Part shown: positions 23,835-31,978 of the stretch, one piece after another
Layout: every line of letters starts with the position of its first letter
Position numbering within the stretch: position 1 is the first letter of the stretch
Source: JAIEPM01 sp964546815
Lineage (GTDB): Bacteria > Cyanobacteriota > Vampirovibrionia > Obscuribacterales > Obscuribacteraceae
DNA: 64,000 nt
Assembly: GCA_964546815.1 (NCBI GenBank)
Contig: CAZJLR010000001.1
Coordinates: forward strand, 186,001-250,000
Direction: 5' to 3'
The notes under the pieces: model-generated
Database searches by the model: none
What the model saw: only the letters and a program-made list of their open reading frames with translations
Told to the model about the DNA's origin: nothing
Position numbers and translations under genes: made by a program

Positions 23835-26807
23835 TCAGATTGACTTCATCATTTCCTTAGTGGTGCGCAAGATAGATATTGTTTTGACCCTGTTACCACT
23901 TTGATATCCAATAGTTACTTTTGAATTCAACTGTCCTTGCAGCTTGTCTATGGCTTGAGGAAGAGTCAAACCATCGACACTAGCCCCATCAATGGACAAT
24001 ATCCTGTCACCGACTTTGATACCAGAGCTGGAAGCCAAGCCAGAAAGCATAAAACCTCTCACAGTCAATGGCGTGTTTTCAGAAATCTTCGAATTCAAAT
24101 AGACTTCGGTTTCACTGGCATTTTTTGGCACTGAAGTTCCTAGACCGACCGCAAGCCCAGCATGTGCTTTAATGCCCTCCGGTGGACGTTCGGCTTCGTC
24201 CATTTTTGAGCCTAACTCAAGTGACAACTGGTCGAGCTGGGCTTCAATCAAATCCAAATGCTTTCTTGCATTGATGTCTTGTTTGATATTTCTCAATGCA
24301 TCTTTGTATTTAGTTGCATCAATGCCCTGGTGTGCCGCTGCGTTAATTTGCCTTTCCAGGCGCAATTTGTTAAATGCAACACTTCGCCGCGTTGCCACTT
24401 GCGGGGTGGCAGCAGAAGGCGTATTCGTCTGCCCTGTAATAATAAATGGTGCATGCCCTTCTCCAACTTCGGTAGAAGGCTGAATTTTTGCCGGCTCGAC
24501 TTCTTTTTCAGTTGTCTTTTTCTCTTCTTTTTTGCTTTCGACAGTTTTCGTCTTGTCCTTGCCCACTTCTACGACGGCAGTGGGGTTGGAGTTAACTGCT
24601 ATAGTTGTGGTTGGAGCCTCCCTGGTTAGAAGGAAGCCGCCCAATCCAACAAAGAATGTGACAGCTAGCACGATTGCAACGAATTGATTTCGTTTGGTTT
24701 TAAGTCCAACAGGACAATCACTACTTAGAAATCGACCATCACTTCGCTTGTACAGAACAACATTTTTGCCGCCCCTTTCCTCGAGTAACTGAATGTAGGC
24801 TTGGGCTTCAGCATCATCCATTCCATTGAAATCATAAACTCTCAAGCGACAACGCTCGCAAAACGAGAGTTTTTCACCAGAGTTGACCTGGTCGGAAACC
24901 ATACCGCAGGCGCTGGCTTCCTTGAAATTGCAGACCTTTTTGACTTCCTTGAGGCTAATTTCGCCCGGCGCACCGCGAAAAGCTTGCCGGGGATTTTCTT
25001 TATTGAGCTGCACTTCCAATTGCTCTGTAATTTTGCTGGCTACGCCACGCACAGCCTCAAGGTCTAGAGTTGTCTTGCTCACCTCTTCATATTCTTCGAG
25101 TTTTGGTTGCAAATTTGTGGTATCAAAATTAGGACTGTCGGGAATTTGCAAGTCAGCCAGCGAGACTTCATCAAACTCAAGCTGACTGTCCAGATCGGCC
25201 ATTGAAGGAATAGCATCGGCACTTGGCACAAGCCCGCGATCTGTAATATCAGCCATATTTGGCATAGAACCATGAGAAAGGTCGAATGCGGCGTTCATGG
25301 CTGCGGTTGTTGTACTTTGTGTAGTCGGCGGCTTACGTCTCATACTGCTGTAATCGACTGGTGGACCAAAATCCTCTTCCTCAGCGACTTGAGTTGGCGA
25401 ACCAGGTGAATCCTCAAATTCCTCGATTGGGCGGTCTAAGAGTCCATCACTTTTTTCAAACTCAGCTGTATATTCCTGCTTTTCATTTTCTACCTTTGTG
25501 TCGACACGCTCTTCCGCCTGCTCCTCAGCTCTCGAAATCGTCTCGTTTTCTTCTACATGATTGTCACTTGCTTTAACTTCCGCGCCGTCAGTTGACTCTG
25601 ATTTTGATTCTTGAAGCTCATTTTTTTCTTTGTGCCCAGTGCTCAAGAGCCCTGATTTTTCTTCAAGCACTTCTTCGACTTTCTCTACACTCGGCTTCGG
25701 CGGCTCCACTTTTGCTTCGACAAGATCCACCTCTTTCTCAACAACTGTGCTCAGCGGCTCCACTTTTGCTTCGACAAGATCCACCTCTTTCTCAACAACT
25801 GTGCTCAGCGGCTCCGCTTTTGCCTCAACAAGATCCACCTCTTTCTCAGCAACTGTGCTCAGCGGCTCCTCTTTCGCTTCGACAAGATCCACCTCTTTCT
25901 CAGCAACAGTGCTCAGCGGCTCCTCTTTCGCTTCGACAAGATCCACCTCTTTCTCAGCAACAGTGCTCAGCGGCTCCTCTTTCGCTTCGACAAGATCCAC
26001 CTCTTTCTCAGTTAAAGTACTCAGCGGCTCCTCTTTTGCCTCAACAAGATTCACCTCTTTCTCAGCAACAGTGCTCAGCGGCTCCTCTTTCGCTTCGACC
26101 AGATCCACCTCTTTCTCAGCTACAGTACTCAGCGGCTCCGCTTTTGCCTCAACAAGATCCACCTCTTTCTCAGCAACTGTGCTGAGCGGCTCCTCTTTTG
26201 CTTCGACAAGATCCACCTCTTTCTCAGCAACTGTGCTGAGCGGCTCCTCTTTTGCATCTGCGACTGCGGCAACTTTCGCATCATTGGAAGCCTGCACGTC
26301 GCTGTTGTTGGCGACGACCTCTGCTTCAGCCTTTTCATTTAAGGCATTAGCTTGAGGGGCAATAGGCTTCGGAGCTACGATATCGTCTGAGCCGAGAGCG
26401 TTGGTAATTGAATTTATAATATCGACGGCATACTCAAGCGCGCCTTCAACTCGGTCGACATTTAATGCCGGATTTAAGGCCTGATTTAGAGCAGGATTTT
26501 CGCCTTCATTGTCTTCGCCGCTATCGAGCAATTCAGTAGCCAGGTCAAGTGAATCAACGTGCAGCTCATAATGTTGTTCTGAAACACCCTCAGATGGGGG
26601 CAGCAACTGGTCAAGTAAATCCAATCCGCCTGATTTTGGCTTAGGCTCACTGGAGCTTTCTTTGCTGCTGCCAGCAGGCTCATCGACGAGTTCAGGCTCT
26701 TTTGTCGGCGATTGACTTTTAGAGTCAGGAGCCTGCTCCACCTTCTCGTGGGGCTCTGGCGCAAGCGACTCCGGATCCTTTGGTTCTTCGGTCGGACTTT
26801 GATTCAT
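23835..26807 (-). CDS. Repeat-rich membrane protein with Cys motif domain and C-terminal PDZ domain
   Basis: About 990 residues from ATG 26807. In order: an acidic, Pro/Glu/Ser-rich N-terminus; ten 18-residue repeats of the type EAKEEPLSTVAEKEVDLV (~184-369); further disordered sequence; a cysteine domain (~622-690) with FCERCRLRVYDFNGMDDAEA and a later DGRFLSSDCPVGL, a pattern known from other bacterial proteins of unknown role; a single membrane segment (~705-728, FVAIVLAVTFFVGLGGFLL); and a PDZ domain (~895-985, SGIKVGDRILSIDGASVDG). By topology the repeats and cysteine domain are cytoplasmic and the PDZ domain is outside. It is divergent from the regulator-kinase at 27005, which suggests a shared circuit. 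A start at 26903 is possible but unsupported. Confidence 0.82.
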   Translation of the reverse strand: MNQSPTEEPKDPESLAPEPHEKVEQAPDSKSQSPTKEPELVDEPAGSSKESSSEPKPKSGGLDLLDQLLPPSEGVSEQHYELHVDSLDLATELLDSGEDNEGENPALNQALNPALNVDRVEGALEYAVDIINSITNALGSDDIVAPKPIAPQANALNEKAEAEVVANNSDVQASNDAKVAAVADAKEEPLSTVAEKEVDLVEAKEEPLSTVAEKEVDLVEAKAEPLSTVAEKEVDLVEAKEEPLSTVAEKEVNLVEAKEEPLSTLTEKEVDLVEAKEEPLSTVAEKEVDLVEAKEEPLSTVAEKEVDLVEAKEEPLSTVAEKEVDLVEAKAEPLSTVVEKEVDLVEAKVEPLSTVVEKEVDLVEAKVEPPKPSVEKVEEVLEEKSGLLSTGHKEKNELQESKSESTDGAEVKASDNHVEENETISRAEEQAEERVDTKVENEKQEYTAEFEKSDGLLDRPIEEFEDSPGSPTQVAEEEDFGPPVDYSSMRRKPPTTQSTTTAAMNAAFDLSHGSMPNMADITDRGLVPSADAIPSMADLDSQLEFDEVSLADLQIPDSPNFDTTNLQPKLEEYEEVSKTTLDLEAVRGVASKITEQLEVQLNKENPRQAFRGAPGEISLKEVKKVCNFKEASACGMVSDQVNSGEKLSFCERCRLRVYDFNGMDDAEAQAYIQLLEERGGKNVVLYKRSDGRFLSSDCPVGLKTKRNQFVAIVLAVTFFVGLGGFLLTREAPTTTIAVNSNPTAVVEVGKDKTKTVESKKEEKKTTEKEVEPAKIQPSTEVGEGHAPFIITGQTNTPSAATPQVATRRSVAFNKLRLERQINAAAHQGIDATKYKDALRNIKQDINARKHLDLIEAQLDQLSLELGSKMDEAERPPEGIKAHAGLAVGLGTSVPKNASETEVYLNSKISENTPLTVRGFMLSGLASSSGIKVGDRILSIDGASVDGLTLPQAIDKLQGQLNSKVTIGYQSGNRVKTISILRTTKEMMKSI
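25701..26258 (-). repeat. Ten 54-bp tandem repeats coding the 18-residue repeat of the PDZ protein
   Basis: The period is exactly 54 bases across ten units, each coding EAKxEPLSTVxEKEVDLV with a few substitutions (E/A/V at position 4, A/V/L at position 11). DNA identity between units is very high, which suggests recent expansion or ongoing homogenisation. The unit is in frame, so copy-number changes keep the protein readable. Confidence 0.95.
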
Positions 26808-27004
26808 GACTGATATAGACCCGGATTTACGACAATCACAAGAGGTGTATGCCCGCACTATTGTGGAGTTAATCAAAGCACCTGCGCCGCCGATGCTAGA
26901 CAAAGTTAGAGCATCCGCCCATACTCAATACGTTTCCACCGCTCCGATTCGGCAAAAACAGTGCTGGGTACAAACCTCAAAGAATTCGCTATTGGAACAG
27001 CCGC

Positions 27005-28612
27005 ATGTCCAAAATTCTAGTCGTCGAAGACGATGCCTTGATTCAGGATTCAATCATATTACTGCTGGAAAGTGAGCAACACGAAGTTGAAGCGAGCAGT
27101 GATGGTATCGATGCCTTGCAAAAACTTCGATCTAATTTGTACGACGCTATTGTCATGGACTGGAACTTGCCCAACAAAGACGGCCCCGACATAGTGCGGG
27201 AATATCGCGAGGATGGAGGAAAGACACCGATTCTTCTGCTTACAGCAAAAGCCAGTTACGAAAGCAGAGCAGAAGGACTCGATGCTGGTGCAGACGATTA
27301 TTTGACAAAGCCTTTTAACCCCAAAGAACTTATGGCACGGGTGCGTGCATTGTTGCGACGCTCTCCAACGGCAGTCGTAGAAATATTGCATGGTGCTGGT
27401 ATAGATCTGGACCCTTCGCGCTTGCTCGCAATTAAAAACGGGACCAATATTCAACTTCTTCCCAAAGAATCTCAAGTTTTAGAGTACATGATGCGCAATC
27501 CGAATCGGGTGCTTGAATCTTCAGCCATTTTGCGGCGCGTCTGGTCTAAAGACCCCTATGCCAGCAAGGAGACTTTGGCTCAAACAGTCAAAACTCTATG
27601 TGCAAAAATAGACCCTTCAAACGAAATTATCCAAACTATAGAGAATCTGGGCTATACCTTCCGACATACGCGCGAAGAATCGCTCGAAATCCAAAGTGCA
27701 AGCAAGATGCCCAGTGCACTCGGCTCGAATAACGCAGAGCTGTTGAACCGCGCAAATCTAAACGGCACATCACTAGCCAGTCGATATGAATTCTTAGATT
27801 TCATCGGAGAAGGAGCTGTCGGAATAGTATTTAAGGCAAGAAATCCAAGCCTGGACAAATTAGTAGCGATAAAAATGTTGCTCATGTCTGGGCTAAAAAA
27901 TGAGGCACTTATACGTTTTTCACAAGAAGCGAAAATGATCGGCAGGCTTGATCATCCGGGAATAGCCACTGTTTATGATTTTGGCGTTACCGAACGCGGG
28001 CAGTCATTTATGGTGATGGAATATGTGGAAGGGCGCACTTTGTCGGCAATTTTGAAGCAATGCTTCAATTTGCCAGTGAAATTAAGCCTTCATCTGAGTA
28101 TGCGGCTTTGCGAATCAATTGCACATGCGCACAGCAAAGGCATAATTCACAGAGATCTAAAACCAAGCAACATCATGGTCAAAGAAATAGCAGGGATGCC
28201 TCCAAGCACAAAGCTTCTGGATTTCGGCTGCGGCAAGTTTCGCGATCTTCGCTCAGAACAAGTTGATCTTACGCAAGAAGGCAGCACACTGGGCAGCCCG
28301 CCCTACATGAGTCCAGAACAAGTTAGAGGAAAAGCAGCCGACGAGAGATCTGATATTTACTCGCTAGGTTGCATTATGTATGAGATGCTCACAGGTTATC
28401 CTCCATTTATGGGCACTCATCCAAACGAAATCATGCTGAAACATCTGGATGAAGCACCGGCAAAGCTGCAAGTAAGCAGACCAGAAATCACCTTTCCCGA
28501 AGGTCTTGAACAATTGGTTGCTAAAGCATTAGCAAAAGACCCTGCCGAGCGATATCAAACTACGCAAGAACTTTTGGACCAGATCAAAAAGCTGCTTGTG
28601 GCGAGTAAATGA
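27005..28612 (+). CDS. Fused response regulator, winged-helix DNA-binding domain and Ser/Thr protein kinase
   Basis: 535 residues with three complete modules. Receiver (1-120): Glu8-Asp9-Asp10, phosphoacceptor Asp52 (AIVMDWNLPNKDG), Thr80, Lys102. OmpR-type winged helix (~128-225): LLPKESQVLEYMM, ETLAQTVKTLCAKI and the wing ending LGYTFR. Hanks kinase (~262-530): GEGAVGIVFKA, VAIKML, MEYVEG, HRDLKPSN, LLDFGCGK, SPEQ, DIYSLGCIMYEM, all catalytic residues intact. No membrane segment. One protein could be controlled by a histidine kinase, bind DNA and phosphorylate Ser/Thr targets. It is divergent from the PDZ protein, and 6 bases separate its stop from that of the convergent FHA gene. The receiver is paralogous to that at 18102. 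This is a single intact frame, not an assembly join visible in sequence. Confidence 0.93.
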   Translation: MSKILVVEDDALIQDSIILLLESEQHEVEASSDGIDALQKLRSNLYDAIVMDWNLPNKDGPDIVREYREDGGKTPILLLTAKASYESRAEGLDAGADDYLTKPFNPKELMARVRALLRRSPTAVVEILHGAGIDLDPSRLLAIKNGTNIQLLPKESQVLEYMMRNPNRVLESSAILRRVWSKDPYASKETLAQTVKTLCAKIDPSNEIIQTIENLGYTFRHTREESLEIQSASKMPSALGSNNAELLNRANLNGTSLASRYEFLDFIGEGAVGIVFKARNPSLDKLVAIKMLLMSGLKNEALIRFSQEAKMIGRLDHPGIATVYDFGVTERGQSFMVMEYVEGRTLSAILKQCFNLPVKLSLHLSMRLCESIAHAHSKGIIHRDLKPSNIMVKEIAGMPPSTKLLDFGCGKFRDLRSEQVDLTQEGSTLGSPPYMSPEQVRGKAADERSDIYSLGCIMYEMLTGYPPFMGTHPNEIMLKHLDEAPAKLQVSRPEITFPEGLEQLVAKALAKDPAERYQTTQELLDQIKKLLVASK

Positions 28613-28618
28613 TGTTGT

Positions 28619-29122
28619 TTAAAAGAGCTGATCAGAAAGAAAGTAAAATTTATAGCAGCCAATCTTAATGATATCGCCGCCAAAAATTGCTTCATCGAGC
28701 TGAATTCGTTGATTATTTAGTAAGACACCGGCTTTAGTGCCCAAGTCGCGCAGGCGATATTCACTCTCGGCCTCTTCAAAAGTAATTTGTGCATGAAATC
28801 GCGCCACATCGGGGTCGTCACTAATTATTATGTCGTTGCCAGAATCATGGCCAATTCTGCATACAGGCTTGGGAACAGCAAAAAATAGCTGCTCAGCACC
28901 AAGTCTCAATCTGGCCAAATTGTCGCTGAGAGGAGTTTTAGATTGTATTGCGGCCACTTTCGCTGTAGGTCCGATTGTTTCGGCCCCGAAGCTCTGAATG
29001 GTTATGGCTTGCTGCGTACAGCGAAGGCAGTTAAGCCCGCTGTACTCGCGTCCACATATATCGCAAATAGAATACAGAGCAATATCCTCATGGTCTTGAT
29101 CGGACTTTTCGCGACAGTTCAT
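28619..29122 (-). CDS. FHA-domain protein with N-terminal zinc-ribbon-like motif
   Basis: 167 residues. Residues ~20-38 hold two Cys pairs (CDICGREYSGLNCLRC), as in a zinc ribbon. The C-terminal ~95 residues are an FHA domain: CRIGHDSGNDIII, then ARFHAQITF with the conserved Ser/Arg-His region, and LRDLGTKAGVLLNNQRI. FHA domains bind phosphothreonine peptides, so this protein probably reads the output of a Hanks kinase. The nearest candidate is the regulator-kinase immediately convergent to it (6 bases between stop codons). No membrane segment or signal is seen, so it should be cytoplasmic. It is divergent from the glycosyltransferase at 29225. Confidence 0.88.
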   Translation of the reverse strand: MNCREKSDQDHEDIALYSICDICGREYSGLNCLRCTQQAITIQSFGAETIGPTAKVAAIQSKTPLSDNLARLRLGAEQLFFAVPKPVCRIGHDSGNDIIISDDPDVARFHAQITFEEAESEYRLRDLGTKAGVLLNNQRIQLDEAIFGGDIIKIGCYKFYFLSDQLF

Positions 29123-29224
29123 ATTTTAAGCACATTTCATAAACAAAGTAATCATGGGATTTGCTTAAAGGAACTTTCGGGCTCTTGATTTACTATTGAT
29201 AACTGCAATTTATCGAGCAAATCT

Positions 29225-31900
29225 ATGTCCTCACTGCTTTTTGAGAAAACAGACAGGGCTGCATCCGTCGGAAAAGAACCGAAGGCTCCAGGCATATGGT
29301 CAATTGGCCTGCTTGCCTTCCTGACAGGTCTTTTACCGTGCTTACTGCACAACATGCTTTTTTGCGAATCAAGAATCATGCTAGCCACTGACGGAAAGCA
29401 TTTTCTGAACACTGTTGCACTGCTTACAGAATATTTGAAGCAATACGTAGGCACTCCAGAAGCAGCCCAGTTTCTCAGCAATTCTCAAATGCCGGCTCAT
29501 GTTATGTTTGACGGTCCGATTATGTCGCTGATTTACACGCCTGTTTTCCTTGTCGTAAATCATTTACCAGGACCTCGCGACTGGATGATTTTGGCGTGCG
29601 GACAATCTATTTTTCACGGACTTTCAACAGCTGCACTCAGCTTGCTGGCATATCGTGTAACACAGAACAAATCGTTTGCTATATTGGCAGCGCTCTTATT
29701 TGGGCTCTACCCACCGGCTCTGGTACAAAGCGGGCATTTCATGTCCGAGCTGCCGGTGACCACCTTGATTCTCTTAATGCTCTTGTGTTTGAGTGCAAAA
29801 TCCAAAACAGTGTGGCAGTTTCTGATAGCTGGGGTTTCTGCAACGTTAGTTATACTCAGCAAACCGGCACTTATTCCGGCAATGCTTGTTGCCACCGCCT
29901 ACGGTGCAATAAATCAAAGCAAGTCTGACGAGAAAAGGTCTGAGTCCGATACCATTTCTGAAAATCGATTTGTATCTAGATATCGTTTATTTGCCTGGGT
30001 TAGAGATTTTGTCCTTGAAAGACAGAAAGCAATTCTGTGCTTGGCACTGGGGCTTGCACTGGTCATCGTTCCCTGGTCGATGTTCTCCTATGCCACCACT
30101 GGCAGCTTCATACCGACTGCGCAGAGGCAACCTCTATACAATGTCGCCACAGGTTGGAACACTGAAGCAGATGGATGGGCTTATAATCCCCACCCTAAGC
30201 TCACGGATCTGTTTACCGATGCAGAAGGTCCACTTGCTACGGCCATGGGAATGTGGGCAAGCCATCCTCAAGATTGCATCAGCCTTGCCTTTAGCAAGGT
30301 AAGCAGATTGGCTTCCTGCCCATGGAATGACTTCAAGGGCAGAGCAATTGGCATAGATGAAAACGCTCAGATACTGATTCACCGATTGTTGCTGTTTTGC
30401 GCCGCTTTTGGTGCAGCCATTTATGCATTTTGCTGCAGACGATATCTAAACAGCAATCAACGCCGTCCGATTGAATTAGCGTTGCTTTTGATATTCTCGC
30501 ATCTAACTTACCTCATGGTGGAATGCCAGCCCCGTTATGCTTTCCCGGCAGTGCCGCTGGCTGTTTTATTAGCTGTCTATGGCATCTGGCAATCTTCAAA
30601 GCTTTCATTCGAAGATCCACAAAGACGAAAAATCATTTTCAGTTCGGTGATCGCCGCTCTGGCGATTAGTTCACTGCTGCTGCATTCTGAAACCATTTGT
30701 CGATTTTTTGATAAGCGAGGCATCAGAGAGTGCAGCCACTTACTGTTTAAGAACGAGACAGTGACAAAACAAATTGACTTGAGTTCTGTGAAAAAGCCAC
30801 CCAACATTGGAACAGTCATACTTCTTGTGGATGGGGACAAAAATCTCGAATCATGCAAGCTAAAGTTCAATGGAAAAGAGCTCAAAGAAAAACTAATCTC
30901 GACGATGCATTTCGACGCAGGTCATTATGTTCTATATGATCAACTTCGTGAATTCGCGCCGGCTATGCGCATTTCAGTTGATGACTTCAGGCAATGGCGA
31001 GCAGTTGTCGTAGACAAAGACTTGATCAACTGGAATGGAAGCAACGTAATTGAGCTACAAAATCAAGCCAAGTCTGCAACCGTATATGGTGACAGACTTA
31101 AGACGCGTTATGCTTATTCACCCGACTATTGCAATTACGGCATTTTGGCAGCCGCACCTTTTGCGGCAGGGGCAGAATCAAGGTTTATAGAACCGGTCCT
31201 AAGCGCAGCTAACCAGGAGCATTCATTTATCACCAGCAAGGGCAAATCTGCGGCAAATCTCAAGGATGCACTGAGAGTAAGGCTAATGGCCTTTTACTCT
31301 TACCGCCCCACGGTGAACAATACACCTGAAAATAAGACTAGTAGTTCAGCAGACGACGCTAGGTCGACAAAGGCAGATTCTGTCTCTACTAATAGCCAAG
31401 CGAAAAGCATAGAAATTTCCCGCAGCAATTTTGATCCAATGCTTTGGGACCATGACTCAAGTGATTGCTTGCGGATTAACAAAACAATTTTGTATGCGGC
31501 GAAGACCGTCGCGGCTAATTTCCCTCTGCCTCAAATACAAAACGGCTCTCACTTAAAGCTACGCATCAGCGGAGAACTAAAAGCTCTGAAGAACGAGGGC
31601 GATGTTGGTATTTCAGTTGCTTTGCAAGGACAAAATAAAGTCGTGCAGATTCTCGGACATACTCCGAGAGCCATTCCGGCGACAAGCAAATGGTCTCGGT
31701 TTGAAATTAACGATCTTGTCCCTTTGTTGCCTCTGGCATCAAGTGCCGAATCTATACAATTTTCGCTCTTTCCGTGCCCCTGGATGGAAGGTCAATATGG
31801 AGTGTCTCGCAGGGCGACTGATGCGCTGTTTCGCAATATCAAAGTTGAGATCAGTCCAGCAAACTTACCAGAATTCAGCTCTACCAGAGTTATTTATTAG
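29225..31900 (+). CDS. GT-C-type membrane glycosyltransferase (GT39/ArnT-like) with long soluble tail
   Basis: 891 residues. The first ~430 residues hold about ten membrane segments, beginning IGLLAFLTGLLPCLLHNMLF. The first extracytoplasmic loop (SRIMLATDGKHFLNT) carries an Asp as in GT-C enzymes, and SGHFMSELPVTTLILLML follows a later helix. The layout matches dolichyl-phosphate-mannose or ArnT-type transferases, which move sugars from lipid carriers to protein or lipid acceptors outside the membrane. The remaining ~440 residues are soluble and probably extracytoplasmic, with a Ser/Lys-rich linker near 700-720 and a jelly-roll-like beta-rich end. Substrates are unknown. It is divergent from the FHA gene. 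Confidence 0.75.
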   Translation: MSSLLFEKTDRAASVGKEPKAPGIWSIGLLAFLTGLLPCLLHNMLFCESRIMLATDGKHFLNTVALLTEYLKQYVGTPEAAQFLSNSQMPAHVMFDGPIMSLIYTPVFLVVNHLPGPRDWMILACGQSIFHGLSTAALSLLAYRVTQNKSFAILAALLFGLYPPALVQSGHFMSELPVTTLILLMLLCLSAKSKTVWQFLIAGVSATLVILSKPALIPAMLVATAYGAINQSKSDEKRSESDTISENRFVSRYRLFAWVRDFVLERQKAILCLALGLALVIVPWSMFSYATTGSFIPTAQRQPLYNVATGWNTEADGWAYNPHPKLTDLFTDAEGPLATAMGMWASHPQDCISLAFSKVSRLASCPWNDFKGRAIGIDENAQILIHRLLLFCAAFGAAIYAFCCRRYLNSNQRRPIELALLLIFSHLTYLMVECQPRYAFPAVPLAVLLAVYGIWQSSKLSFEDPQRRKIIFSSVIAALAISSLLLHSETICRFFDKRGIRECSHLLFKNETVTKQIDLSSVKKPPNIGTVILLVDGDKNLESCKLKFNGKELKEKLISTMHFDAGHYVLYDQLREFAPAMRISVDDFRQWRAVVVDKDLINWNGSNVIELQNQAKSATVYGDRLKTRYAYSPDYCNYGILAAAPFAAGAESRFIEPVLSAANQEHSFITSKGKSAANLKDALRVRLMAFYSYRPTVNNTPENKTSSSADDARSTKADSVSTNSQAKSIEISRSNFDPMLWDHDSSDCLRINKTILYAAKTVAANFPLPQIQNGSHLKLRISGELKALKNEGDVGISVALQGQNKVVQILGHTPRAIPATSKWSRFEINDLVPLLPLASSAESIQFSLFPCPWMEGQYGVSRRATDALFRNIKVEISPANLPEFSSTRVIY

Positions 31901-31978
31901 TCCTGTTTGCACTGCTGCAAGCCGACTGAAAAGCTCTTTCGAATTTATTCTTCAATCTCAACAGCTAGTTGAGTTGAA

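Noticed and set aside
25701..26258. Possible CRISPR array
   Set aside because: The copies are contiguous 54-base direct repeats without unique spacers, and they lie inside a protein-coding frame.
25592..26355. Two long plus-strand frames with Ser/Leu/Pro-rich repeats
   Set aside because: They are antisense readings of the 54-bp repeats in the PDZ protein; no ribosome site, and composition comes from the repeat.
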